From positions 20,817,772 through 20,881,771 of the forward strand of contig NC_062987.1 of the NCBI RefSeq assembly GCF_023078275.1: a DNA stretch of 64,000 nucleotides. The letters run 5' to 3'. The translations under genes and the position numbers were made by a program. Positions within the stretch are counted from its first letter, which is position 1. Every line of letters starts with the position of its first letter. This document shows, piece after piece, positions 52,439 through 62,865 of the stretch. The stretch comes from Leguminivora glycinivorella. Lineage: Eukaryota; Arthropoda; Insecta; Lepidoptera; Tortricidae. The notes under the pieces are model-generated. The model ran no database searches. It saw only the letters and a list, made by a program, of their open reading frames with translations, and was not told the DNA's origin.

Positions 52439-55400
52439 ATGGAGTCAAAGTAAGTATATTATTTAATCATTTTATTATTTAAATCATTAAGACGATACAG
52501 GAGGGGTCAATTCTCCATATTCCTGGCTTTTGAAGATAGAGCAATGATTTTCTCAGAATAGATTATTATTTTTTTTATCTATGTCGGACCGTTTTGATTT
52601 TTTGTCATTTTTATTTTTAAAGACGCAAAATTTCCAAAATAAAGTTCGCAATATCTTTTAACTGAGTTATTCTTAATGGACAATTTTTTTTCGATAAATC
52701 TAGTTAATAAAACTAGTATAGGGTATATAACTAAAATTCGCAAATTGAAAGGAGCCCCCCTTTCCATTTTAGCATTTTTGCTCCTGTATCGTCTTAACAA
52801 ATATTTACTTATACTGAACCTAAAATTAGTGTGGCTAAATGTATTTCCTACTATTCAAGGACCAGTCCAGTGTCAAATATATAAGAAACAACAATACAAG
52901 GACTTTTTCTTTTGTCATACTTTGAAAGTGGGTCGTTGTTGCTCAAAAAGTTTTTTTTTTAATCTGAAAATTGGTAATTTAGAGATTATCCTCCATTATA
53001 TATCCACAACACGGCCTTGACGGGGAGATGATCAAAAAGTACTAGTAGTAAAACTAGATCGTTTTAATTTAAAGTTAGGTACTTTATTTTCAGTTTATTC
53101 GCACTAAAGAAAGTTTAGTTAACATGAATTTGTTATTCGATTTCCAATTTGATATGTACCATGTATGAGTATTATAAGTACCTAATTAATTGACGCTTGT
53201 CGATACTGTCCGACTGTCCATTCCACAAATAATAATAATGACTACCTACTACATACATACTTACTTAAATTGTATACATATTTAGCTCGTGTATTTTACT
53301 TTCCTTATTCGAAATGAAGAGTAGAGTTAGGGTCCCCCCACATCTAGCGTCTCGCGAGCGTCGCGTCGGGCCAACTGTATGGGCAAAGCCCGACGCCGCG
53401 TTGACGTCGCGTCGACGCGGCGTCTTTTTCCATACAGTTGGCCCGACGCGACGCTCGCGAGACGCTAGATGTGGGGGGACCCTTAACTTGGCTAATCAGT
53501 AGTACAGTTTCCACTAGACTTTACATTTTGATAATTATTTTTAAAATCGGGACTTAATCACGTATGACTACATATTAAACTGACCTCCAAATCAAGTCGT
53601 TAAATCGAATATCGTCAGTGTTGTGTGTCGACAGAGTAACATCCCTAGTGCGCAAACAGTTCAAGTTGATAATCAAAAGCACTGCGGGTAGTTCGAAAAA
53701 CTCACGCGGCTGTCAGAAGGTGTTGATGTCATTTTAAGCCAGTCTTCTCCGAGACCACGGGGACAACGCCGTCCCTGAAACGTTGGAGGTCAGTTTAATA
53801 TGTAGTCATACGCGATTAAGTCCGATTTTAAATAATTATGTGTAATAATCGTGAAATTTAAATCAGTGTTTTATTTTAATATTTATTTTATTTTTTCAGA
53901 CGGCGGTGTCAATGCTGCTCGCCTTCGATATGCTGCGGGATGCCAATTGAAAAAGGATGCTTTATATTTTCGATCATCAATGCGGTATGTAATTTGACAA
54001 TAACCTAACCACAAAAATAAATTTTTGAAAAAACCCCCGACCGCGACATAGTAGACCGATTTTCATGAAACATGGCTAAGAACACTCCCGACTAACTCAG
54101 CTTTCAGACAAAAAAACTAAATATACTTAAATCGGTTCATCCGTTCGGGAGCTACGATGCCACAGATAAACACACACACAGACAGACAGACAAACAGACA
54201 AACGTCGTTTTTGCGTCGGGGTTTAAAAAAAAGAAGACACCAATATGCGGTCCGATTCCAACATTAAAATACGCCATAAATTAAATCTAGATTCGATGTG
54301 ATTCGGATGTGTCTGTGTCAAAAATTGACGTTTTTGTTTAAAGAAACGTCGTCACCAGGAAAATACCAAATGTAAAACATAATTTAAATAAAATCTATCA
54401 ATTCAATAAGCATTCATAATTCATATATCTAAAGGTCACATTTTACCAGCTAGCTTAAAACATCAAGTTAAAATCTGTATCAAATTAACTCTGAGATAGA
54501 TAGATATTAGATAGAATACCTACTCTTTATTGGCACACCTCAGAAAAGATACAAAAAAAGATACAGTGCAAACAAAACAAATGATTATAACTCTTGTGGA
54601 TGAAATGCAACTTATGAAATGCAACAAATATCCGTTTCCCAAAAACCAACAAAGTCTTTACCAGTTACGCCGTGTCTTGCGTGGGCGACGGTCGCGTCGC
54701 GCGACCGTCGCCGTCGCGTCTCATACTTCCATATCGATAAGGTTTGATTTCGTATGCGTCGCATCGCCGTCGCGCGACCATCGCGCGACCGTCGCCCACG
54801 CAAGCCACGGCGTTATTGAAAAATAAACTAGGTAAGGTCAGGTGGGGTAAGGGGGACTATGGGGGAAGGGAAACACTGATCGGTAACTCTGAATTCATAG
54901 ACTGTAGCTGGGTCATTTGGTGGTCGGTAACGTACTACCTAGGATTTAGTTCCGAAACAAAAACAAAAATAGCGCTAGCTCTAAGGAGTGTGCGTCCTTG
55001 ACAAAAACAAAAAATCAGTTGTCGTGCTACAAGACCACGAGTTGGACGAGTATTATTTGTGTAGTGATTTGGGTAGCAAAAAGTCATGTCCGAAGACTTT
55101 TGATATCTGTAAATATTTATTTTTAACAAGCAGAAACGTCTGCTAACGATTCTAAACATTTTTATATTAAAGGAACGAGAGACGTCACCCCAAGACGTGT
55201 GTACATAAGGAAAAGGCATGGAAAGATTTGCGATTAGGGTTTGCAATCCGGATATTCGAATATCCGAATTATTCGAATATCCGCCAATATTTTTATCCGA
55301 AAATATTCGAATAATCCAAGTGAAATTATCCGGATAAACGGATAATTTCTATAAACATTATTTTTTATTTATAAGTAATATATTTAGAATAGAATAGAAT

Positions 55401-58400
55401 AGAATAGAATAAACATTTATTCGTGAACACAGACAAGACAAAGAACACATAATAACAACAAGACAGAAAGTAATGAAGTGCCACGAAATGGCCTCATCTC
55501 AGCGTGTTGCTGGTGACTTCCAGCGCTGATCTTCCGATGAGACCATCAAGTGAGAAAGATTCACGGAGGGTAACAGACAGAAGAAATGCAAAATATATGT
55601 GATACAAGAAGAATGGACTACAGTTAAAAAGAATAAAATTGAAAACATTACAAGAAAAATAACAACAGGCTGTGATATAAGAAAGATCTAAGTATACAAA
55701 ATAATAATAACAAACAGAACAGGACAGAACACATTAAATTAATAAAAAGAAAAAAGGAAAGCGTCATACACCAGATCGCACACACAGCGTTCCATCGTTT
55801 GGTCGTACCATACTATGGCTGTTCATTAAGGCGGCCATTGCTAGTTGCAACTAGCGCCAGCGGTAGCTACACTAACTAAAAGGCAGGTTCTGACAAGACA
55901 ATAACAACAAACGTAATTTTATACGTAATTTTATGTGAAAGCTAAAAATCAAATGTATAAGTTTACAGGATGATAAAAAATACTGAATAACATCGACGGC
56001 ATAATAATCATGCTGCAGAAGGAGCGAAAAACAAGTGGTAAACATATTAAATGAGTAATTAACTACAGACAGCTCGTGTCAAGTCTCAAGTTTTCTTGAC
56101 TAAGTTGATAGATAGACGTCACTGAAACCAATTTCGATCAATTCTTAATACGGACAATGTTATTGCTAACAAGTTAACACCTATTTATCTTCAAAATCAA
56201 ACTAATATTTACAAAACAAAGAAAGCATTCGTGGACAAGAAGTAAGCAGAATGCCTCACCCCACGCACTCAGTTCTTATCAAATATTCGATTAATTGGAT
56301 GATTTAAAAAAACAGAAAAACGTTCAAGTATTATTTTTTAATATGAAAACGTTACCCCAACCTACTTTCATTACTGCTAATAGCTAACGTGAAGTTATCT
56401 GTAAAACCGTACTTAATAAGGGAGATTTATACCTAGATTTCCTGGTCCCTTGTTTTTTGAAATTGAAATTTAGCGCCTCACTCCGAATTTAGCTGTTATC
56501 AGTTCCATGGCAATTTAGTACGCCAGAATTCCCTCCACTTCACTAAGAAATATAAGGCATTTTCCTTTTAAGTCCTTAGTTACATTCATACACAAAAATC
56601 GGTCTAATTACTACTTATACTTTGAAATCTTAGTCGATCTACTGATCAACTTGGAAACTAAAACCCATCAAATTGCTGCCGAGTAAATAAGTTCGCCTTT
56701 GTACCTCCTCCTTCTTATTTTTTTTAAATTTTATGTCTTGTATATTTTATATTTATATTTTATGTTGGTGGTACAATACTTATTTATCGCCTTTCCCCTT
56801 CCATTGGTACTTTGGTACCAGCCACTGTGCAAGTAAGGTCTAAAATGATCCACACCTGGATAGGAAGTGTCTTCGACTAATTGGTCTTCTCTTTTTTTGG
56901 TTATTCTGTTTTGAACGAGTACCTATGCTCAGTTGCTCATTCCTGTTAATCCTGTTCTAAGACCCTAACCAGGACGCTTTTGTTTAGAGGCTACGAAAAG
57001 AGTTTTAAACTTTTTATATTAAGTATCCGATCCGGTCCAAGATGGCATCTGGTACGGGCGTAGGCATTTATGCAAATGACTAGTGACTACAGTGGTAGTA
57101 TCAGCATGGGCAATTATGCCACTGTCTTTTAAGCCGAGACATACGCAATAATTACCTGTGTACATAAAAATATAGTTAGATAAACCCAAGGAAAGAATAT
57201 CTATATACTTAGCGACAGTCAGGCGGCACTCAAAGCCTTCACATCGCCCAGAGGTGACTCTTGACTGGTATTAAACGGCATCCAAGCTCTTAACAAGCTT
57301 GAAAGGCAAAACAAGATGCAACTGGTATGGATACCGGGGCACGAAGGCTTCATTGGCAATGAAAATGCTGATGAACTTGCCAAGGACAGGTCTGAAGACA
57401 ACGTCACAAGGAACTATTAAAACGGCTATGAAGGACCATACAAAGGCTAATCACCAAAAAGAGTGGGATGCCCTGGTAGGTCTGAAGCATTCAAAGCTCT
57501 TTATGCGGAGGGTAGAATCTGGATGGAACAAAAAGTTAGGAAAGCTAGGCAAAAGACAACTCCAAATTATAACGGGGGTGTTCACAGGCCATTACGGGAT
57601 CAAAGGAATGTTGGCCAAGATGGGCCACGCTGACTACACAGATTGTCGCATGTGCGGCGAAGAGGAAAAGACCGTCAGACATCTAATGTCTGAATGTCAC
57701 GCCCTCGCCAGACAAAGAATGAAGAACTTTGGAGCAGGCTACCTAGTACCAAAGGACATCAGAGAGCTACCCATGAGCCTCATCATCCGATACGTGGAGA
57801 TGGTCGAGAAGCTCCTGAATAGCTGAAGGATCTTAAGATCGAAGGGGGTAATTGCACAAAAGATCCCGATGGGTCGAAGTGTATCCGGAAGGGCCCCGCA
57901 GATTTAAGATAAGATGAGTATCCGATCCGATCGAGCGAAGGACCGACTCCTATACATTCTCGAAATCATTCAAGGCGCCATCTTTGATTTTTGCCTTTGA
58001 CATCCTTCCTATATCCGATATCGGAACGGATAATATGACAACGCTGTATCGCCTATAACCATCATCATATCCAATGATGTTGTCTCACGTTCCACTCTAC
58101 ACAAGCCATCCTCTCTACCATTCATTTCCAAGGTAAAGGTGTTGTCAGAAAAACTTCTCGTTATACCTAACACCTAACTAATCACTACTACTAACTGTCT
58201 TATATCGACAGCTCACTATCTGATTGCAAGATTCTAGTCATAGAACTAAAGATAGAGAGCTAGGTGTGTTTTAATTTCTACAGTTTGCTGATTTACGAAA
58301 AAAATAAATAAAAATGTAGGTAAATTTCGCATTATGGCGCTCATCTATCTCAGCCGTTATCAATTCCACGCTTATACGCACCTGTAACATTAATTTTGTT

Positions 58401-61400
58401 CCATTTAATAAATTATCCGAAATTATCCGAATTATTCGAATATTCGAATAATAAAAATTGTATTATCCGAATTATTCGAATATTAAAAATCCGTCGGATA
58501 ATGCAAACTCTATTTGCGATGTCCGGCGTGGCTTCCGTAGCTCAATTGGTTAAGAGCCTTGCACGGATTGCAAATGATGCGGGTTCAAGTCCCGCCGGAA
58601 GCGTAAAAAAATTTTTCGATTTTTTCCTTTAATATAAAAATCTGTAAATATTCCTTTATATGTTTAATGTTCATGTCTGGTATTTGAATTTGAGAAAACT
58701 ATGCTGTAAATATGAAAATTCAACGTGATTCATAACACAACCTACAAATGACATACCGGGGTAACGGGAACTACCAATAGCCGGGGTAAGTGGAACATAT
58801 GTTTCCTTTTCCCGATTTCAGGGGTCATGAACATTTTCAGAGACACATATTCTATAAGTACAGAAATTTTGTATTGATCCAAGCTTCAGTATTTTAAATA
58901 CGAATAATTACTAATAATTAATAGTCGTTTTTTAATTTGCAATACTGAAATTTGAATTTTCGAAAAAAACTTGTAAAAAAATCTTCAAAAACAATTATAA
59001 TTTTTAGTTAACCACCCCTGTCTCAAGCCCATATGTTCCCCTTACCCCGAATTTCAATTTATGTAAATATTTTCTATTTTAAACTATATGTCAAAGAACC
59101 AAAGTCTCCATTTGATTGGTGATGTTTTTTTTAATTTACATTGCCGGTATAATCCACACTAGCACCAATACTTTGAGATTTTAGCGAAGTGTTTCCCTTA
59201 CCCCAAAACCCGGGAAAGGGAAACGGCAGGACCAGCCTAAACATTTTATAAATTTCCAGCTACATGCAATAAAGCTAGTTTAAAAATTAATTTCGCCCTA
59301 GAAAGCAGACTTAAAGAAGCATACTTTGTGTCGGTCAAGATGAATATACGACATTAAATAAAGTGATTAGAGCTCGATGTAAAATATAAAAAATGAAGTA
59401 TGTTTCCCTTACCCCACCTGACCTTACCTAAATATTATGGCTTTTGGGTACTCAGACAACGATATACATAATAATAATATACAAATAGTTATGTACCTAC
59501 ATAGAAAACATTTTAAGAAAAAATACCTATCTGTGATTATCATACTGCCCTTACTGGGATTCGAACGCAGGACCGCGGCTTAGCAGGTAGGGTCATTACG
59601 GTTACGCGCTAGGCCAGATCGGTTGTCAATCTTAGTTGAAGTGAAATGAAATGAAATGAATGAAGTGAAATGAAATGAAATGAATGAAGTGAAATGAAAT
59701 GAAATGAAATGAATGAAGTGAAATGAAATGAAATGAATGAAGTGAAATGAAATGAAATGAAATGAAATGTTTATTTTTCCAAGTAGGCATAATACAATGC
59801 GCTTATGAACGTCAAATAAAGCTACGCCGGCTCTAACCCTACGCCTCAGCCTCGAGAAGATTTCAGTCCCCCCTCAGTTGGAGGGGGGTATCCACTATGG
59901 GACCGGCAAAAAACTCGGCGGGCCACTTCTTTTCAAAACATTACATCTTATAATTAACATGAATTAAATTTTTGTTACATATATCTTTATGTTTACTTAC
60001 CCCTTTTCTGATAATTTCAGATCATATGCAGTTTGGGCTCCCTCGCCAGCCTTGGCTTCCTGATCCTGATCTTATACCTGTGGTGCAACCCCGAAGCTCT
60101 TAGCGACGTGGTAGTAGACTGGACGTATATAGGCGTCAGTGTGGGGAGTTGTATTGGCTCTGGCATAGCGCTTTTCTTTGCGATATTACTCTGCTATGGA
60201 TTACGTAAGGTAAGAACTAATAAAACTGTGTGAATATTTTCAACCCCGAAGCTCTCAGTGACGTGGTGGTAAACTGCACGTATATATTAGGCGTCAATGT
60301 GGGGAGCTGCGTCGCGTCGGCTCTGGCATAGCACTATTATTTTGCGACATTACTCAGCTATGGATTACGTAAGGTAAGAACTAATAAAACTGTGTGAATA
60401 TTTTCAACCCCGAAGCTCTTAGTGATGTGGTGGTAAACTGCACGTATATATTAGGCGTCAATGTCGAGCTGCGTCGCGTCGGCTCTGGCATAGCACTATT
60501 ATTTGCGACATTACTCAGCTATGGATTACGTAAGGTAAGATCTGATACTAATAAAACTGTGTGAATATTTTCAACCCCGAAGCTCTCAGTGACGTGGTAG
60601 ACTGGTATATAGGCGTCAGTGTGGATAGCTGCGTCGGCTCCGGCACAGCGCTTTTCTTTGCGGTTCCGTAAGGTAAGATTGTAATAAAACTGTGTAAATA
60701 TTTTCAACCCCGAAGCTCTGAGTGACGTGGTAGTAGACTGGACGTATATAGGCGTCAGTGTGGGGAGTTGTATCAGCTCTGGCATTGCTCTTTTCTTTAC
60801 AATATTACTCTGCTATGGATTACGTAAGGTAAGATATGTACTTACTAATAAAACTGTGAGGGAAATTTCAAATCATACCCCATAATATTGCAAGTACACC
60901 TAGTTTTGGTGAAGCTGAAATTTTGCACACACGTGTAAATATAATGACGATATTATGATGCACATCTCATCATAATCACGTCATCATCTGATATGATGAT
61001 GTAGCAATATGAATTTTCTGATAAACCAACGTACTACCTAATTGTTTTTAAGGTTTTGTTTAGCATTGTGTCGACGATCATTAAGTTGTCTGTAGAAAAG
61101 ACCGTCAATGAGAAAAGCTTATATGTAATTACCCACCTAAAATTAAATTAAACCTTTAACGGGGAAGAGTTGAAAAAATTGTGAAAACTCTTTGGTCTTT
61201 TTTGATACCAGTGCCCTAATGAAGGGTTAAAGCAACTTATTGATTGATTGATGTTATTTCAGAACAAGAAGCGCTACATAATGACGTACCTGATATACGG
61301 GATGGTCTCAGTTACCCTGGGCGCCATAGGCACCGTGGTTTTCATCTGGCTCGAGTGGGGTCAGCTGTACGTTGTGTTGTACGCAATGATTCCTCTTGGA

Positions 61401-62865
61401 GTCTGTGGTACGTAACACAATTAACATAATTTTCTATAGTATAACAGCTTTCAAACAAAAAAAACTAAATCGAAATCAGTTCATCCGTTCGGGAGCTACG
61501 ATGCCACAGGCTGGACGGACGGACGTACGGACGGACGGACAGACGGACGCTATTGACACTATTAAAGTTTGAACGGGCTGTTAAATAAATATTATGGTCA
61601 TTCCCATCACGAAAAAAAAATTTTTAGGACCTTTAGGAGGCGTCCGTGGTTTCAAAGCCAACGTGTAGACTTTAGTGTAAACAAACTTAGAGACTTTAAT
61701 GAAATATCTATTAAGGACACCTATATAATTAAGCGTTGGTGGCCTAGCGGTAAAGAGCGTGCGACTTTCGATCCGGAGGTCGCGGGTTCGAGCCCCGGCT
61801 CGTACCAATGAGTTTTTCTGAAGTAATGTGCGAAATGTCATTTGATATTTGCTTTTCGGTGAAGGAAAACATCGCGGAGAAACCGGACTAATTCCAATAA
61901 GGCCTAGTTACCCTTCGGGTTGGAAGGTCAGGACAATCGCTTTCGTAAAAACTAGTTCCTACGCCAAATCTTGGGATTAGTTGTCAAAGCGGACCCTCAG
62001 GGTTGAGCCGGATTGCTCGGTGTCCTTAAGTAATAGATCATCATCCTCCTTGCGATATCCCGGCATTTGCCACGGCTCATGGGAGCCTGGGGTCCGCTTT
62101 GACAACTAATCCCAAGATTTGGCGTAGGCACTAGTTTTACGAAAGCGACTGCCATCTGACCTTCCAAGCCGAAGGGTAACTAGGCCTTATTGGGATTAGT
62201 CCGGTTTCCTCACGATGTTTTCCTTCTACCACTAGGCTACCAGCACTTCTTGAAAATGAGCATTTCTTTTTTTTTGCCACTTTTATGAAGTGTGGTATTT
62301 TTGAAAAAGAAAAATGCTATTTCTACTCAGAATTACCAGCTTTTCCAATCCTAGTAGTTACAAAAATTGTCCCATACGATTTTTTCTTATTTTGTTACCA
62401 TTTTCCGTACATGTTGTATGGGGTAACAAAAGAGGAAAGTAACAAAAATGTATGGAAATTCTGGGACACTTTTTGTTTCCTTGTGAGATTGAAAGTACTC
62501 GTGATTCTGAGTACAATTGACTTAAAATTCCCTAAAACAATCAAATTTTTTTTATTGGCAAAAAAAGAACATACAATCATAACATACAATCAAGCCTGTA
62601 TCCCATAAAGGGGTAGGCAGAACACATGAAACTACTAAAGCTTCAGTGCCACTCTTGGCAAATAAGGGGTTGAAAGAAAACGAAACTGTGACACAAAGAA
62701 AAAAAAAAAAAGAAATGCTCATAATATATAACTATTGTGTTTATATTTCCAGTGATATATTCGGCGATGCTACTGCTCGTGTACCAGACATACGTGGTGC
62801 TCTCGGAACGAACCCCCGTCACGGGCACGGGACACACGAGACTACTCAACACGGAGGAGTTTTGA
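52439..62865 (+). CDS. Four-pass membrane protein, divergent relative of the array (5 exons, 180 aa)
   Basis: Exons: 52439-52449 (ATGGAGTCAAA), 53900-53984, 60021-60209 (63 codons), 61263-61407, 62753-62865 (TGA). All sites are GT/AG (GTAAGT, GTATGT, GTAAGA, GTACGT; acceptors TTTCAG, TTTCAG, TTTCAG, TTCCAG). After MESK the protein reads RRCQCCSPSICCGMPIEKG, then four hydrophobic segments and a short tail (SERTPVTGTGHTRLLNTEEF). The last three junctions have phases 0, 0, 1, as in the array genes, and each exon carries the equivalent part, so this is a paralogue or the outgroup member. Intron 2 (6 kb) holds a nest of elements; intron 3 holds four truncated copies of exon 3. AATAAA at about 62980 is a likely poly(A) signal. 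LAPTM-like role is inference. Confidence 0.88.
52489..52797. mobile_element. TIR element (AAGACGATACAGGAG ends), copy 2
   Basis: AAGACGATACAGGAGGGGTC AATTCTCCAT is mirrored by GCATTTTTGCTCCTGTATCG TCTT. The interior matches 40060-40572. It lies in intron 1 of the plus-strand membrane gene. Confidence 0.85.
53329..53484. repeat. GC-rich hairpin with exact 53-bp arms
   Basis: GGGTCCCCCCACATCTAGCG through GGCCAACTGTATGG is mirrored exactly by CCATACAGTTGGCC through CGCTAGATGTGGGGGGACCC. The 46-bp loop is itself partly palindromic (GACGCCGCG...CGCGGCGTC). Strongly GC-rich against AT-rich surroundings. It lies in intron 1 of the plus-strand membrane gene. Confidence 0.9.
53531..53839. mobile_element. 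Hairpin element with conserved core, copy 4
   Basis: ATAATTATTTTTAAAATCGG GACTTAATCACGTATGACTAC... is mirrored at 53788-53839. The core has CAGTCTTCTCCGAGACCACG and CCCTGAAACGTTGGAGG, related to the other cores. It ends 60 bp before exon 2 of the plus-strand gene. Confidence 0.8.
53995..54232 (+). repeat. Dispersed repeat with CAGA/CACA microsatellite, copy 2
   Basis: Aligns with 20170-20425 throughout; ends GTCGTTTTTGCGTCGGGGTT. It starts just past exon 2 of the plus-strand membrane gene. Confidence 0.85.
54667..54814. repeat. GC-rich hairpin element
   Basis: ACGCCGTGTCTTGCGTGGGC GACGGTCGCG is mirrored by CGCGACCGTCGCCCACGCAA GCCACGGCGT; inner CGTCGCGCGAC words also pair. The spacer holds CATATCGATAAGG. 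The 98-codon frame over it is not a gene. Confidence 0.8.
55130..55234 (+). mobile_element. SINE family C, left part (continues at 58521)
   Basis: AGCAGAAACGTCTGCTAACG and GAAAGATTTGCGAT match the inverse of 45440-45485; the remainder is across the hAT-like insertion. Confidence 0.7.
55386..55860 (-). mobile_element. Retroelement 3' end with (GAATA)n tail
   Basis: On the minus strand the sequence runs into TTCGGAATG-free AT-rich DNA and ends at ATAAATGTTTATTC(TATTC)n near 55386-55412. It includes the words CACGAAATGGCCTCATCTCA and CAGCGCTGATCTTCCGATGA. No intact frame; a 5'-truncated LINE is likely. Confidence 0.5.
57005..58048. mobile_element. MITE (CCGATCCGATAT family), copy 2, split by the LINE
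   Basis: 57005-57034 and 57930-58048 together resemble the inverse of 46776-46913: TCCGATCCG, then AGGACCGACTCCTATACATT, GGCGCCATCTTTGATTTTTG, ATCCTTCCTATATCCGATAT and GGATAATATGACAACGC. Confidence 0.7.
57023..57916 (+). pseudogene. 5'-truncated LINE: RNase H and C-terminal region, broken
   Basis: After CAATAATTACCTG there is an RNase H-like stretch with IYLSDSQAALKA (about 57200-57240), a stop, and VWIPGHEGFIGNENADELAK (57325-57385) in another frame. From 57410 a frame open to 57826 encodes the C-terminal region with TGHYGIKGMLAKMGHADYTD, then CRMCGEEEKTVRHLMSEC, the Cys/His motif that follows RNase H in I/Jockey-group LINEs. A 12-13-bp repeat AGTATCCGATCCG at 57022 and 57918 looks like its target duplication. 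It is inserted in a MITE. Confidence 0.75.
58521..58640 (+). mobile_element. SINE family C, tRNA-like head
   Basis: GCTTCCGTAGCTCAATTGGT TAAGAGC... and GCGGGTTCAAGTCCCGCCGG AAGC form a full acceptor stem (GCTTCCG/CGGAAGC), D-arm and T-arm. The anticodon arm is irregular (TTGC ACGGATT GCAA, C at position 33), so it is SINE-type rather than a working tRNA. It ends TTCCTTTAATATAAAAA. The other copy is at 45330-45485. Confidence 0.8.
59440..59640 (-). mobile_element. SINE family A, copy 3
   Basis: Minus strand: head CTAAGCCGCGGTCCTGCGTT CGAATCCC and body GTATATCGTTGTCTGAGTAC. The middle is diverged. Located in intron 2 of the plus-strand gene. Confidence 0.7.
59641..59767. repeat. GAAAT/GAATGAAGT microsatellite
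   Basis: Repeats of GAAATGAAATGAAATGAATG AAGT of about 24-29 bp, joined to the dispersed repeat 59768-59965 as its tail. Confidence 0.9.
59768..59965 (-). repeat. Dispersed repeat (AAGCTACGCCG...CGGCGGGCCAC), copy 2
   Basis: Matches 46185-46362 almost throughout. It ends 55 bp before exon 3 of the plus-strand membrane gene. Confidence 0.8.
60240..60830 (+). repeat. Four tandem 3'-exon/donor copies of exon 3 of the plus-strand membrane gene
   Basis: Units begin AACCCCGAAGCTCT at about 60243, 60409, 60576 and 60706 and run through the exon 3 end TATGGATTACGTAAG|GTAAG and the start of intron 3 (AACTAATAAAACTGTGTGAA TATTTTC). None has the first 22 codons of exon 3 or an acceptor. The last unit keeps an unbroken frame (EALSDVVVDWTYIGVSVGSC ... 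CYGLRK); the second and third carry frameshifts and the shortened one near 60576-60672 lacks its middle. Confidence 0.9.
61445..61562 (+). repeat. Partial dispersed repeat with CGGA tract
   Basis: CAGCTTTCAAACAAAAAAAA CTAAATCG and GTTCATCCGTTCGGGAGCTA match the middle of 53995-54232, followed by (GGAC)n. It lies in intron 4 of the plus-strand gene. Confidence 0.7.
61733..62012 (+). mobile_element. SINE family B, plus orientation
   Basis: Head TGGTGGCCTAGCGGTAAAGA and TCGCGGGTTCGAGCCCCGGC, then body to GGGATTAGTTGTCAAAGCGG. It lies in intron 4 of the plus-strand gene. Confidence 0.9.
62036..62250 (-). mobile_element. SINE family B, minus orientation, partial
   Basis: ATCATCCTCCTTGCGATATC to CCTCACGATGTTTTCCTTC and a head relic GCTACCAGC. 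Inverted relative to 61733-62012, giving a tail-to-tail pair with about 200-bp arms. Confidence 0.85.

Larger units (their letters stand above)
55235..58512. mobile_element. 3.3-kb hAT-like element with 8-bp target duplication
   Basis: Ends TAGGGTTTGCA and TGCAAACTCTA (10 of 11 paired) are flanked by TTTGCGAT at 55227-55234 and 58513-58520. Subterminal regions are rich in ATTCGAATAT and ATCCGAATTATTCG words. It is inserted into the family C SINE. It contains a GAATA-tailed retroelement end (55386 on) and the MITE/LINE nest; no transposase is recognisable. Confidence 0.85.
54829..59439. mobile_element. Composite region bounded by 25-bp inverted repeats
   Basis: TAGGTAAGGTCAGGTGGGGT AAGGG at the left has an exact inverse CCCTTACCCCACCTGACCTTACCTA at the right. 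Within it lie, in order of nesting, a family C SINE, an hAT-like element, a MITE and a LINE. The 58740-59439 part repeats words such as GGGGTAA and TTTCCCTTACCCC. No transposase frame is seen. Confidence 0.65.

Noticed and set aside
57299..57826. 175-codon plus-strand frame as a host gene
   Set aside because: Its content (GHEGFIGNENADELAK in the neighbouring frame, then a CRMCG...H...C motif) is the end of a LINE ORF2, flanked by a 12-13-bp duplication.
58527..58603. Apparent tRNA gene (GCTTCCG acceptor stem)
   Set aside because: Acceptor, D and T arms are good, but the anticodon arm is irregular and the same head with shared flanks occurs elsewhere, as expected of a tRNA-derived SINE.
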